From positions 6,262,001-6,326,000 of the forward strand of contig NC_019678.1 of NCBI RefSeq assembly GCF_000316665.1: a DNA stretch of 64,000 nucleotides, given 5' to 3'. This document shows positions 38,252-46,424 of this stretch, piece after piece. Numbering within the stretch: position 1 is the first letter of the stretch; every line of letters starts with the position of its first letter. The notes under the pieces are model-generated. The model did no database searches and was not told the DNA's origin. It saw only the letters and a list, made by a program, of their open reading frames with translations. Position numbers and translations under genes: made by a program. The DNA is from Rivularia sp. PCC 7116 (lineage in GTDB: Bacteria > Cyanobacteriota > Cyanobacteriia > Cyanobacteriales > Nostocaceae).

Positions 38252-38836
38252 GTGATGACTTACTTTAAAAAGTTACTAATTCATTATTTAAGTTTAGGAT
38301 TAGCAGTAGTTCCTCTAATTAGTTGTTCGTACCCAACCCAGGCAGAAAACTCCCCTACATTATTTTCAAAACTTACTGATTCTTCAATAGGAAACAATAT
38401 GAGTAATCTAATTAAATTTGAAGTAGTCGATATTGGAGCCAATCCTTTAGAAGAGAGCTTTGAGCCTGATTCAAAAGTACTTGTATTCCGGGATAAAAGG
38501 AAATGGAGTAAGTTCTGGAATACAACTTCCACTCTAGATTTAAACTTACAAAAACCAGAAGCTCCTAAATTCAATTTTGATAAACAAATGATTATTGGAT
38601 TAACTTCTGGTTCTAAAAGTACGGGAGGTTATAGAGTTATTATCGACAAAATTGAGTCAATTCAAGGAAAACAGGATAAACGCTGGATAATTCACTATAC
38701 CGAAACAATACCCGATGATAGTTGTATTTTAACCCAAAAACCAACTACTCCGAGCATTTTCATCGTAACGGATAAATCAGGTATTTCTAAGATTGATTTA
38801 AAAGGTAAAAAAATGGTTTACTCATGCTCGAATTAA
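38252..38836 (+). CDS. PrcB-like lipoprotein
   Basis: 194 aa with a lipoprotein signal (lipobox-like 'PLISCS', Cys near residue 25). The C-terminal half matches the PrcB_C pattern: 'FDKQMIIGLTSGSKSTGGYRVIIDKIE', with the conserved GxxxTGGY core. In oral treponemes PrcB is part of a complex with a subtilisin-type protease; the neighbouring S8 gene makes the same pairing likely here. It would sit in the envelope. Confidence 0.75.
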   Translation: MMTYFKKLLIHYLSLGLAVVPLISCSYPTQAENSPTLFSKLTDSSIGNNMSNLIKFEVVDIGANPLEESFEPDSKVLVFRDKRKWSKFWNTTSTLDLNLQKPEAPKFNFDKQMIIGLTSGSKSTGGYRVIIDKIESIQGKQDKRWIIHYTETIPDDSCILTQKPTTPSIFIVTDKSGISKIDLKGKKMVYSCSN

Positions 38837-38908
38837 TTTCAAATGTTTATCAGCAATATATTGACAGATATTAAGCTATCTAATTTTCAAGGAGTATGAT
38901 ATCCCACT

Positions 38909-40408
38909 ATGCAAAATTCACATCCCGCACTTTCAGTCATCAAAACCCGTCAAATTCGCCAAAAATTTGTCCAAAATGAAGATTACTTATCTCATGAATT
39001 AGGACAAGCAGTTAAGAAATTACCACCCTTTTATACTCGTATGCTTGCAGGGGGTATTAGCTTGTTAGCACTTGGCACCCTTACCTGGGCGCATTTTAGT
39101 AAAGTTGATGAAGTTGCAGTAGCTCAAGGTAAATTAATTCCTTCCGAACAAGTGCGTCCATTACGTTCTATGGGAGAAGGAGTAATCAAAGAAATCAAAA
39201 TTAAAGAAGGAGATAAAGTAAACAAAGGGGACATATTAATTGAACGGGTTCCAGACTTACCGGAAGCAGAAATTAACAGTTTAGAGAACTCTGCAAAACT
39301 TATTGAGCAAGACTTAGCACGTCTGGCAGCCGAGCATACGGGTAAAGTGTCAACTGGAGTCGGATTACAAGACCAATTATTACTATCACGTTTGGAAGAC
39401 TTTAAAAATCGCCGTGCTGCTGCTGTTGCAGAATCTAATCGTCAACTAGCAATTAAAGATGCGGCTAAAAAGCGATTGATTGGTTTGCAACTAAACCTTG
39501 TGAATGCCAAAACTAATCTTACTCATGCACAAACTAGTTCTATTAACGCACAGAAGCTTCTGCAACAAAACGAGAAAAGACTCAAATTAGCTCATAAAAG
39601 AGAGCAGTCTTTTGCTTCTTTAGTAAGTAGTGGTGCTGTTGCTCATATGGACTATATTGAATCCCAAGAAAGAGCTATCAGTACATCTGCTGATGTCACT
39701 AGAGCTAATAATGAAATTACCCAAGCACGCGATCGCATTACAGATGTTCGGGATAAAATTACTTCTTTGCTAAGAGATATTGCGGTGCAAGAGCAAGAGA
39801 TTCATCAAGCACAACAAGCATACACCGCTACTCTCAATCAAGCAAAACGTCTCGATGCAGAACGCACTAGCGAAATTTTGACTCAAACCAATAGACGCAG
39901 AGAAGAACTGACTAATATTCAAGGTGAACTAGCTAAGGTCAAAACTAGACGCAAAGGTGAAACAATTAAGGCTCCAACACAAGGAATAGCTTATAATCTC
40001 AAAGCAACTGTTGGACCAGTGCAACCAGGAGAAGAATTACTATCTATTGTCTCTCCTAAAAATGAACTAGTATTAGAAGCAAAAGTACTCAACCGCGACA
40101 TAGGTTTTATTAAAGAAGGAATGGACGTGAAAGTAAAAATGTCTACGTTTCCCTTCCAGGAATTTGGTACAGTAGATGGTAAAGTAATTAAGATTAGCCC
40201 TAATGCCGTTAATGATGAACAATTGGGGTCTGTTTTCTTGGCACGAATAAAACTTACACAGCATTCAATGAAAGTACGAGGTAAACAATCTAACTTTACC
40301 CCAGGAATGACTGCAAGCGCAGAAATCGTAACTCGACAAAAATCTATTTTAATGTTCTTTATTGAACCAATTATCAGTAGATTTGATGAGGCATTTTCAG
40401 CGAGGTAA
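38909..40408 (+). CDS. HlyD-family membrane fusion protein
   Basis: 499 aa. One TM helix (residues 45-65), a split lipoyl/barrel-sandwich domain ('GEGVIKEIKIKEGDKVNKGD' near 90 and 'IKAPTQGIAYNLKATVGPVQPGEELL' near 355), a long coiled coil between them (about 125-345) and a C-terminal beta domain. It bridges the inner-membrane ABC protein to a TolC-type channel. Last gene of the type I secretion cluster. Confidence 0.88.
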   Translation: MQNSHPALSVIKTRQIRQKFVQNEDYLSHELGQAVKKLPPFYTRMLAGGISLLALGTLTWAHFSKVDEVAVAQGKLIPSEQVRPLRSMGEGVIKEIKIKEGDKVNKGDILIERVPDLPEAEINSLENSAKLIEQDLARLAAEHTGKVSTGVGLQDQLLLSRLEDFKNRRAAAVAESNRQLAIKDAAKKRLIGLQLNLVNAKTNLTHAQTSSINAQKLLQQNEKRLKLAHKREQSFASLVSSGAVAHMDYIESQERAISTSADVTRANNEITQARDRITDVRDKITSLLRDIAVQEQEIHQAQQAYTATLNQAKRLDAERTSEILTQTNRRREELTNIQGELAKVKTRRKGETIKAPTQGIAYNLKATVGPVQPGEELLSIVSPKNELVLEAKVLNRDIGFIKEGMDVKVKMSTFPFQEFGTVDGKVIKISPNAVNDEQLGSVFLARIKLTQHSMKVRGKQSNFTPGMTASAEIVTRQKSILMFFIEPIISRFDEAFSAR

Positions 40409-40472
40409 AAACAACAGTTAGCATAAATCCATCTCTCAAGTAGACGTTATACTTTCGCCATTTTCCGAGGAC

Positions 40473-41413
40473 TCATAAATACTCATTCAAATTCCCATAA
40501 ATTAAATACTCCACGTACTCTTCAGCAAGACTTTTAGTATGTATAGGCTGATGCTCCTTTAAACATTTATTAGCTGCTTTATCAGCTAATTTATTTTGTT
40601 TTCTAGGAATCCAACAGAGGGAATAATCATCAAAATCAGACAATAAATTCAAGACTTGCTCGTGATAATCTAAAAATTTAGAGTTAGGTTTTATCAAATA
40701 TTTTCCTGATATAGCAATCCGGAATCAAACGTGAGAAAACACTTAATATATAAAAGTAGCTCTTGTAACTCACTAATTACTAGGTTTTGTCGCTGAATTG
40801 ATATATATTGCGTAAAACACAGTTAAAAATTTAGTTTCATGCATTACTAAAATATCATCAGTATTTTCTCATGAATTATTTAGGATTGCTATATCTGATA
40901 AATAACCATTTGGCTATCACCTTTGATTTCAAGCTTAGATATTCCTAATTCTTTAGCTTTCTCAAGACCAATAATCAATCCTTCATATTCTGCATCGTCT
41001 GCAAAAGCACGAGGAAGAAATTTGGTAGTTGTATGATAAGTTAAATCGGGCATTTCAATAACTGCGGCTGAAGCTGAAATCCCAGGTCGCCCTAAAGATG
41101 TACCATCAAAAGTGAGAATAGGTGGTCTTTTGGCACGAGCAGCCAACCGTGCTTGTTTTCGAGCTTTTCTTTTTTCAGAATTATGCAGTCGTTTTCTGGT
41201 TACATCCTTCAACGGTTTCTTTTGCCAAGGGATTTTTAATTGCTCCGAAATAAGCTTCATTTTCTCAATAGCTTCTACTTTAGATTTCGGAGCATTTTCA
41301 ATCAAAATTTTGACGATGTGCCACTTATTTTTACCCTCTCGTCTAAATAAACAAATTTGATATTGATTAAGCTCTAATGGAGTTAAAGCAATTATTTTTT
41401 TCGGTGGAGCCAT
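40473..41413 (-). pseudogene. RNase HI-type protein, interrupted by a MITE
   Basis: The N-terminal part (41413-40889, 174 aa) ends in 'KGDSQMVIYQI', inside the RNase H fold (catalytic Asp in TFDGTS, Glu in YEGLI, Asp in KGDSQ). The C-terminal part (to 40473) resumes as 'SGKYLIKPNSKFLDYHE' with the last Asp in KLADKAAN. Removing the 180-bp element and one TA joins them in frame. The gene is thus a recent insertion mutant. It carries an N-terminal basic extension ('KRKARKQARLAARAKR'). Confidence 0.85.
40712..40891. mobile_element. 180-bp MITE in the RNase HI gene
   Basis: Terminal inverted repeats TAGCAATCC / GGATTGCTA, extending imperfectly about 33 bp inward (shared TGAGAAAA), flanked by TA on both sides (40710-40711, 40892-40893). 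TA duplication points to mobilisation by an IS630/Tc1-type transposase in trans. No coding capacity. Confidence 0.85.
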
Positions 41414-41590
41414 TTTCCTAATTTAGTCGCTTATTTACAAATTATAAAATTATAATTATGTAATCAAATCATTAAATTAGACCAATCCCAATCCTTCTTC
41501 ACGCATAGCTTTCCACAAAATGCGTCAAAGTCTTTATCATGGAATCATGAAACCGTAGAAATAGGTATTTAATAAATCAGTTGAAGATAT

Positions 41591-41830
41591 ATGAAAAACA
41601 ATAGTAAACAAATTTACAATTATACAGTTATTCTAGAAAAAGAAGCTGATGGAGGTTATCATGCTTTTTGTCCTGTTTTAAAAGGCTGTCATTCTCAAGG
41701 CGATTCTTTTGAAGAAGCCATTGAAAATATTACAGAAGCTATTGAATTATATATTGAAAGTTTAAGGGCTGATAATCAGTCTATTCCCAAAGAAGATTTA
41801 ATTGTAAAGCCATTAAGTATTTTGGCATGA
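41591..41830 (+). CDS. hicB: HicB-type antitoxin
   Basis: 79 aa. The fold is that of a short HicB: 'YTVILEKEADGGYHAFCPVLKGCHSQGDSFEEAIENITEAI' is the classic HicB partial RNase H-like domain. No C-terminal DNA-binding extension beyond 'PLSILA'. The stop overlaps the hicA start (ATGA). Because hicA is frameshifted, this antitoxin is now an orphan. Confidence 0.88.
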   Translation: MKNNSKQIYNYTVILEKEADGGYHAFCPVLKGCHSQGDSFEEAIENITEAIELYIESLRADNQSIPKEDLIVKPLSILA

Positions 41831-42058
41831 GCAATTTTCCTACTGTTAAAGAAGACAGAATTTATCAAAGTAATTGAAAATTTAGGTTTTTATCTTGACC
41901 GTCAGAAAGGGAGCCATGCTATTTATAAAGATAGTAGTGGACGAAGAGTGGTTGTTCCTATTCACGCGGGAAAATATTTAAAGCAAGGCACTTTGATGGG
42001 CATGATTCAAGATATTGGTATTGATAAAGAAACTTTTTTTGAGCTACTGGGAAAATAA
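41827..42058 (+). pseudogene. hicA: HicA toxin, frameshifted
   Basis: From the ATG overlapping the hicB stop, the product reads MSNFPTVK, then leaves frame at 41845-41853 and stops. The rest is in another frame: 'KKTEFIKVIENLGFYLDRQ', 'KGSHAIYKD' with the catalytic His, 'VVVPIHAGKYLKQGTL', ending 'FFELLGK'. One inserted G (or two lost bases) explains this. The full HicA is otherwise present, so the decay is recent. Confidence 0.85.
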
Positions 42059-42083
42059 ATACGGTAACAGCTTATTCTCAGTT

Positions 42084-43139
42084 TCAAGCATTTTGCTGTC
42101 TATCCTTAATATATTTCATAAAAATACGTTTGGCAGTTTCCTCTAAACGCTTATTATTTTCCATTATCAACTCAGCATAAATTAATAACGGGTCTATGAT
42201 AGGTTCAGATTGATTATAATCATAAGCGTTATAAGAGCCAAATTGCTTACAAAAAATAATTTCGCCTTCTGAACAAGGCTTTAGTTTCAGTTTTTCAGCT
42301 ATTAATTGATAGTTTTCCTTAACATATAAAACTGCTCTTGTAGGAATAAGATAAGAAGTTGCTATTGCAGCTCCTAATTCTCCACCAACTAGAAAGTTAT
42401 TTTCCTTTGCTTTTTGAATAAGGGATGCACAAAAGACAGTAAATTTACTTTTTACAATAGGTGTAAAAGTTCCGAGTAGCAATTCTGCTCTTAGAGTTTC
42501 AGCGTAGCCCATTTCCCAACGTTCTAGAAGTTTAGTATAGCGGGTAATAATATATTTACCATCACGTTGCCTTTGTAGATAACCTAATTTATATAAATTA
42601 TTTAAAGTATCATTTACTGTTACAGATATTACTCCAGCAGCAATAGCTAATTCTTCCGATGACGTTCTTAACATATCGGGAGATTTCAGCAGAATATAAA
42701 TAACTTTAAGACTATTGGAAGTAATTTCTGAATGAGATACTGATTTTTCTTGAAACAGATGTTTCTCACGAATAAAAATATATGCAGCGGGACTATTTAG
42801 ATAAATATTACCATTCGTGTCGATAAACTCAATATTATTTGCTACTAACTTATTAATAGCAGCTTCTGATAAAGAACGAGTAATAAGAAAGAGTTTTTCA
42901 TTTACTTTTTGTTGCTTCAGCAGCAAATCATCTATGACAACTTCAGCCGTTGTGCTGGTGACATCTGGTTGAATAGCGTACATATAATCAACCGACTGTA
43001 ACGGACTGTAAATTGTAATTATTCCTGTTTCTTTACTATAGAACCGCTTATTTGGTCTATTTTTTGGAGTGATTTGGATATTCGGCAATAATTCAAGGTT
43101 TTCTAAGCATTGCTGCAATAAATTTTCTTCATGTTGCAT
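42084..43139 (-). CDS. AbiEi-like type IV antitoxin, solo
   Basis: 351 aa. A winged-helix segment ('SEELAIAAGVISVTVNDTLNNLYKLGYLQRQRDGKYIIT', about 160-205) and a C-terminal region typical of AbiEi-family proteins ('NFLVGGELGAAIATSYLIPTRAVLYV'). These are transcription-repressing antitoxins of nucleotidyltransferase toxins. No AbiEii toxin lies on either side; the next genes are a HIRAN protein and a HipA-like kinase. Confidence 0.7.
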   Translation of the reverse strand: MQHEENLLQQCLENLELLPNIQITPKNRPNKRFYSKETGIITIYSPLQSVDYMYAIQPDVTSTTAEVVIDDLLLKQQKVNEKLFLITRSLSEAAINKLVANNIEFIDTNGNIYLNSPAAYIFIREKHLFQEKSVSHSEITSNSLKVIYILLKSPDMLRTSSEELAIAAGVISVTVNDTLNNLYKLGYLQRQRDGKYIITRYTKLLERWEMGYAETLRAELLLGTFTPIVKSKFTVFCASLIQKAKENNFLVGGELGAAIATSYLIPTRAVLYVKENYQLIAEKLKLKPCSEGEIIFCKQFGSYNAYDYNQSEPIIDPLLIYAELIMENNKRLEETAKRIFMKYIKDRQQNA

Positions 43140-43267
43140 ACTGGATAGGACTTTTATCTAACTTCTTTATATTAACGACATATGAGTTCGTTCAGCCAAG
43201 TTTTTGCCTGCATGTCTTAATGGTTTACTAATTAATCAGCAATGTATTTAGTTCAATTTACTCTTTT

Positions 43268-44041
43268 TTAAGAAGATTTAATAGTAGTCGCAACTTCTAC
43301 ATTTATAGGCTGGTACTGATAATTAGAGAAGGGGCGAAATCCGGGTTGAATATCGAAACTCATTTTGCACAACAGGCGAAATTGGAGCGGAGTTGGAGGT
43401 TTATTAAGACGCTCTACGCGTACCTCTAGGTTAGAATTTTGTCGAAGTAACTCAAAAATTTCTGCAAGCAGATATCGCGGACAATAACCAACAATGTAGT
43501 GGTCTTCGGTATTTAAAATTAAAGCCTGAGAATCGTAGGGATTTTGAAACTCATGAGCTAACCATAACTTTTCCCCAAATTCAAGCTGATTAATCCGCTC
43601 AATTGTACCGCTTGGTAAATGTCTTAGTCCATGGCAGAAAAAGTAAAGATGGTACTGTCCTCGTTCATCAATTTCTGGACAAGGAAAAACCGCAAGTGTA
43701 TCTGTTTCTCGTTCCCCACCACTACGGGCTAAAATTGTAATTGGGTCATGTTCATCATTCGGAATATTAAGCCACTTAATAAAGCGTTGATAATCGGGAC
43801 GCGATCGCGACATTAATCGATTCACGAACACCGGAAATAACTGAGTTGATGTGTAAATTTCATCTAAGTGCGGAAAGGAAGACAAAGGTTTAAAGGCAAA
43901 TTTCTCTTTAGCTTCTCTTACACCTTGGGTATAAACAAATCGATATACACTTCCATCAAATGTTAATCGGCCAATGGGGAACCAATAGCGACTAATGGAG
44001 TCTTGCCAAGCTAGAAATAGTGTTGGTGTCTTTGTTTTCAA
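43268..44041 (-). CDS. HIRAN-domain protein paired with HipA-like kinase
   Basis: 257 aa. The N-terminal half ('PIGRLTFDGSVYRFVYTQG') resembles the HipA N-terminal subdomain. The C-terminal half is a HIRAN domain ('LEFGEKLWLAHEFQNPYDSQAL', 'YIVGYCPRYLLAEI'), known for binding single-strand 3' DNA ends. It overlaps the kinase gene by 4 nt (ATGA), so translation is coupled. The pair looks like a HipA split in two with a HIRAN domain added. Confidence 0.7.
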   Translation of the reverse strand: MKTKTPTLFLAWQDSISRYWFPIGRLTFDGSVYRFVYTQGVREAKEKFAFKPLSSFPHLDEIYTSTQLFPVFVNRLMSRSRPDYQRFIKWLNIPNDEHDPITILARSGGERETDTLAVFPCPEIDERGQYHLYFFCHGLRHLPSGTIERINQLEFGEKLWLAHEFQNPYDSQALILNTEDHYIVGYCPRYLLAEIFELLRQNSNLEVRVERLNKPPTPLQFRLLCKMSFDIQPGFRPFSNYQYQPINVEVATTIKSS

Positions 44042-44985
44042 GATAGTGTTTTCCTCAAGGAAAGTAGCCTGTGTTTGTTGATTTTCAGAATTGACCGAGC
44101 AAAATTACTTGCATCGGAGGAGATTCGCGACGAGTTAACGCGATTAAAGATATCTAAAATATTAGCTTCTGTGATATTGTCAAGTCGAGCCAACCAAATA
44201 CAAGCTGCTTTTGGGTAACAATTAGCAACTTTCAAGAACACATCAAACGTTTTAAGAGTCTTTTTATCATCCACACTGCCATAAAACGCCGAAAAACATT
44301 TGTTTGCATAAGCCTCAACTGAGCGTTTTTGTCTTTGTTCGTCAGAAAGGTCGCGTCCCAAACTTGAAGCATGGTCGTAAGTAGGTGCTAGGTGTGCCGT
44401 TTCTTGTGAGGTCGATGCTGCTTTGATTCTGACAATACCCCAGTTTTCGTGGTGGCGATCGCCATTGCCAATCCATGCATCTAGCAGCAGATAGCCAACA
44501 AAAACATCTACTGCTGTTTGAATACCAGAGGGTGGTATCCAATCAATGGGTAAATTTACAGATTGACGGTTGATCGTACTTAGCACTACATCTATTGTAT
44601 GTTGCGAAACGCCGTAGGTGCTGAAAGCTGGGTAATTTGGCACGATTGAAGAAAGAAGTTCATTACCATGAACAAGCGTTCCGCTTTTTGGTAAAAAGTT
44701 GGGTGAGACTACACCGCGATTGCCTTCCCAAGTCGAAGCCAGTTTGTAAACAGCATGGGGAAGTCCTAATAATTCGCATAATTCTGCTGCTACTTTTTCT
44801 GCCCAATCTTCTCCCAAATTAGCTCGGCTTTGTTTATAAAGACAAGAACCAAGTTCTTTGTGATAAAACCAAAATTTATACTTGCTTCCCAAAGTCTCGC
44901 TGAAGGATGCTTCATAAGCTTTTTGAGTAACAAGTAGGACTGGAAATTCATTGGTCATAAATCCAATATGCCGCTTCGTAACCAA
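44038..44985 (-). CDS. HipA-like Ser/Thr kinase
   Basis: 315 aa. The catalytic loop GNGDRHHENWG (about residues 167-177) and a metal-binding 'APTYDHASSLG' (about 200) match HipA_C/phosphatidylinositol-kinase-like folds. The ATP-lysine region is probably 'KYKFWFYH'. It lacks the HipA N-terminal subdomain, which seems to be in the downstream HIRAN gene. No HipB-type HTH antitoxin is adjacent. Possible toxin-like kinase. Confidence 0.7.
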   Translation of the reverse strand: MVTKRHIGFMTNEFPVLLVTQKAYEASFSETLGSKYKFWFYHKELGSCLYKQSRANLGEDWAEKVAAELCELLGLPHAVYKLASTWEGNRGVVSPNFLPKSGTLVHGNELLSSIVPNYPAFSTYGVSQHTIDVVLSTINRQSVNLPIDWIPPSGIQTAVDVFVGYLLLDAWIGNGDRHHENWGIVRIKAASTSQETAHLAPTYDHASSLGRDLSDEQRQKRSVEAYANKCFSAFYGSVDDKKTLKTFDVFLKVANCYPKAACIWLARLDNITEANILDIFNRVNSSRISSDASNFARSILKINKHRLLSLRKTLS

Positions 44986-45051
44986 ATAAAACAGGTAGTG
45001 TTAGGCCTTAGTCTATGATATTATGAACGATTGACTGCACCTTCAAAAATT

Positions 45052-45278
45052 TTAGCCCATCAATAGTTTTGAGAAAGCTCTAGCTTTTATCATTCTTACA
45101 ATAGACTCCAAATACTGATAACCTTGCCATATTTTCTCATCTTCAGGTGTTAAGCCAACAGTCCTATTTTTTCTAGCAAATTGCTAATCTGAGTTTGTAG
45201 AGTTTCAGATGGATGTAAAGCAATAATAGCTTCGGGAGTGGGGAGACTCGCTAAAAATTCTATCACTTCAGTTGCACT
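45052..45278 (-). pseudogene. Antitoxin-like gene remnant
   Basis: The frame reads 'SATEVIEFLASLPTPEAII' then 'TLQTQISNLLEK', shifts by one base in an A-run, and continues 'NRTVGLTPEDEKIWQGYQY' to a stop at 45052. The start codon is missing. I recognise the pattern as a small cyanobacterial protein often next to toxins, but have no firm family name. The remaining gap 44986-45460 holds no other gene. Confidence 0.5.
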
Positions 45279-45410
45279 TTAAAAATATAATAATGCTAGT
45301 TTCAAAGCGACCAATATCAATCAGTAATATCGTTTAGTCCAAATTTAGTCCAAACACCGAAGTATGAATCTTACAAGCCTTTTGCAGCAAGGGTTTGAGG
45401 GAGCGGGCAA

Positions 45411-45457
45411 TCGGTCTGCAAAACCTCCATCCGCCGGTTCAAATCCGGCTGTCGCCT
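45411..45457 (+). pseudogene. tRNA-Cys 3' half
   Basis: GGTCTGCAAAACC forms the anticodon arm (GCA, 45418-45420), GCCGG-TTCAAAT-CCGGC the T arm, and TGTCGCCT the 3' acceptor strand. The partner GGCGACA and a normal D arm are absent upstream, so this cannot be a working tRNA. It ends 3 bp before the CAST end. The discontinuity lies upstream of about 45411. Confidence 0.7.
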
Positions 45458-45460
45458 TTG

Positions 45461-45546
45461 TGTACATTCACAAATTATTTGTCACTGTTAACAGATTAGT
45501 GTCACTTTTAACGAATTGATGTCACTTTTAACAAATTGTGTGTCAC
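45461..45546 (+). repeat. CAST end, array side, with TnsB-type repeats
   Basis: Starts with TGTACATTCACAAATTATTT, then three spaced TGTCAC-type sites (45480, 45500, 45520 region) with the shared TTAACRAATT core, and a fourth at 45541. These are the binding sites expected for TnsB. Confidence 0.8.
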
Positions 45547-45578
45547 GTTCAATTATGGACACATCTTTAATAATAATG

Positions 45579-45595
45579 GCAGACCTCTGCCTTAC
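45579..45595 (-). ncRNA. Delocalised homing spacer against tRNA-Cys
   Basis: Directly after the fifth repeat, the minus strand reads GTAAGGCAGAGGTCTGC and then diverges. As I remember bacterial tRNA-Cys genes, this is the D-loop to anticodon stretch, preceded by AGTG, which fits the NGTN PAM of Cas12k. Short delocalised guides to tRNA genes are the known homing mode of V-K CASTs. Confidence 0.75.
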
Positions 45596-45964
45596 CTTTC
45601 AACCCACCTTAAATTTAGTAAAGCTTGAGTATTTACTTCAAGCTTGATTTTTAATAATTTATCAAGGCTCTTATCTCAAGCCTACTTGGAGTCGTGGTGT
45701 TTGTAGATTTTTTCAACCTACTTAAAACTTGAAGAAGTGTTAAAACGATGAATTCTCCAACCAAAGCCACTGGTAATAGGTGCTTTCAACCCGCTCAAAA
45801 TTTGAAGAAGTGTTGAAACAGCGAGCTACAGTTCGTAAATGGGGAAGCGACCTCTTTTCAACCCGCCTAAAGCTTGAATGAGCCTTGAAACGGAGTGACT
45901 CCGCCTTAAACAATTACTTAAGGATTCTTTTCAACCCGCCCAAAGCTTAAAGAGGCGTTGAAAC
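45596..45964 (-). CRISPR. Type V-K CRISPR array with diverged repeats
   Basis: Transcribed right to left. Four 37-nt repeats (45964-45928, 45891-45855, 45819-45783, 45746-45710) begin GTTTCAA or GTTTTAA and end GGGTTGAAA(G/A) or AGGTTGAAAA. Spacers of 36, 35 and 36 nt lie between them. The repeats differ internally from each other, and the last is the most decayed. A fifth, delocalised repeat (45632-45596) follows after 77 nt and keeps mainly its 3' half (AAGGTGGGTTGAAAG). Spacer targets unknown. Repeat form agrees with V-K systems. Confidence 0.88.
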
Positions 45965-46160
45965 TTAGCGCCTCCAATCCCTTATTTAATAAAGCTTCCA
46001 AAAGCATTTTTGGCAGTTCTACCAACATTTCCTGTCACTTAACACTTTAAAAAAGTTAATTAATTGACACTAAGGAAGGCTAGACTGTTAATATACAAGG
46101 ATTTGAACGTTTTGGCATGAACCCCAGAGAAATAACTCCGGCTTCGATTTGCCAAAAATA
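45965..46160 (-). other. Array leader between tracrRNA and first repeat
   Basis: About 200 bp with no gene. It includes an imperfect inverted repeat around 46034-46070 (GTCACTTAACAC / GTTAATTAATTGAC), similar to TnsB-type sites, and probably the array promoter. Confidence 0.4.
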
Positions 46161-46397
46161 AAAATTAAGGTGGGTTCCTCCTTGCTCGGAGGTGATTAGG
46201 TAGCAACCACTGCGGAAAACCCGCACCTCTATTACTGGGGGCGCACCTTATGTCCTATCTACAAGAGATAGCAGCTTCAAGGTGGGCAGCTACCAGGGTC
46301 AGAAAGCAAGACTGTGTGACCACAGTCAAACTAACCCATATTTATCATTGTTCAGAGACGTTTAAAACGCATGAACAACGGCGCTGTTATATTCTAT
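46161..46397 (-). ncRNA. Type V-K tracrRNA
   Basis: The minus strand carries blocks I recognise from the ShCAST tracrRNA in the same order: 'ACAGCGCCG', 'GGGTTAGTTTGACTGTG', 'CTTGCTTTCTGACCCTGGTA', 'GCTGC', 'GGTGCGCCCCCAGTAATA', then the CTCC...GGAG hairpin and the anti-repeat AACCCACCTTAATTT at 46175-46161. The anti-repeat pairs fully with AAGGTGGGTT of the delocalised repeat but meets one C-A mismatch with the intact array repeats. It lies between cas12k and the array, as expected. Ends are approximate. Confidence 0.88.
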
Positions 46398-46424
46398 TTT
46401 CAAGGTTCGGGAGAATATTTTGTA

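Noticed and set aside
45411-45457. Functional tRNA-Cys
   Set aside because: No 5' acceptor strand or D arm can be found upstream.
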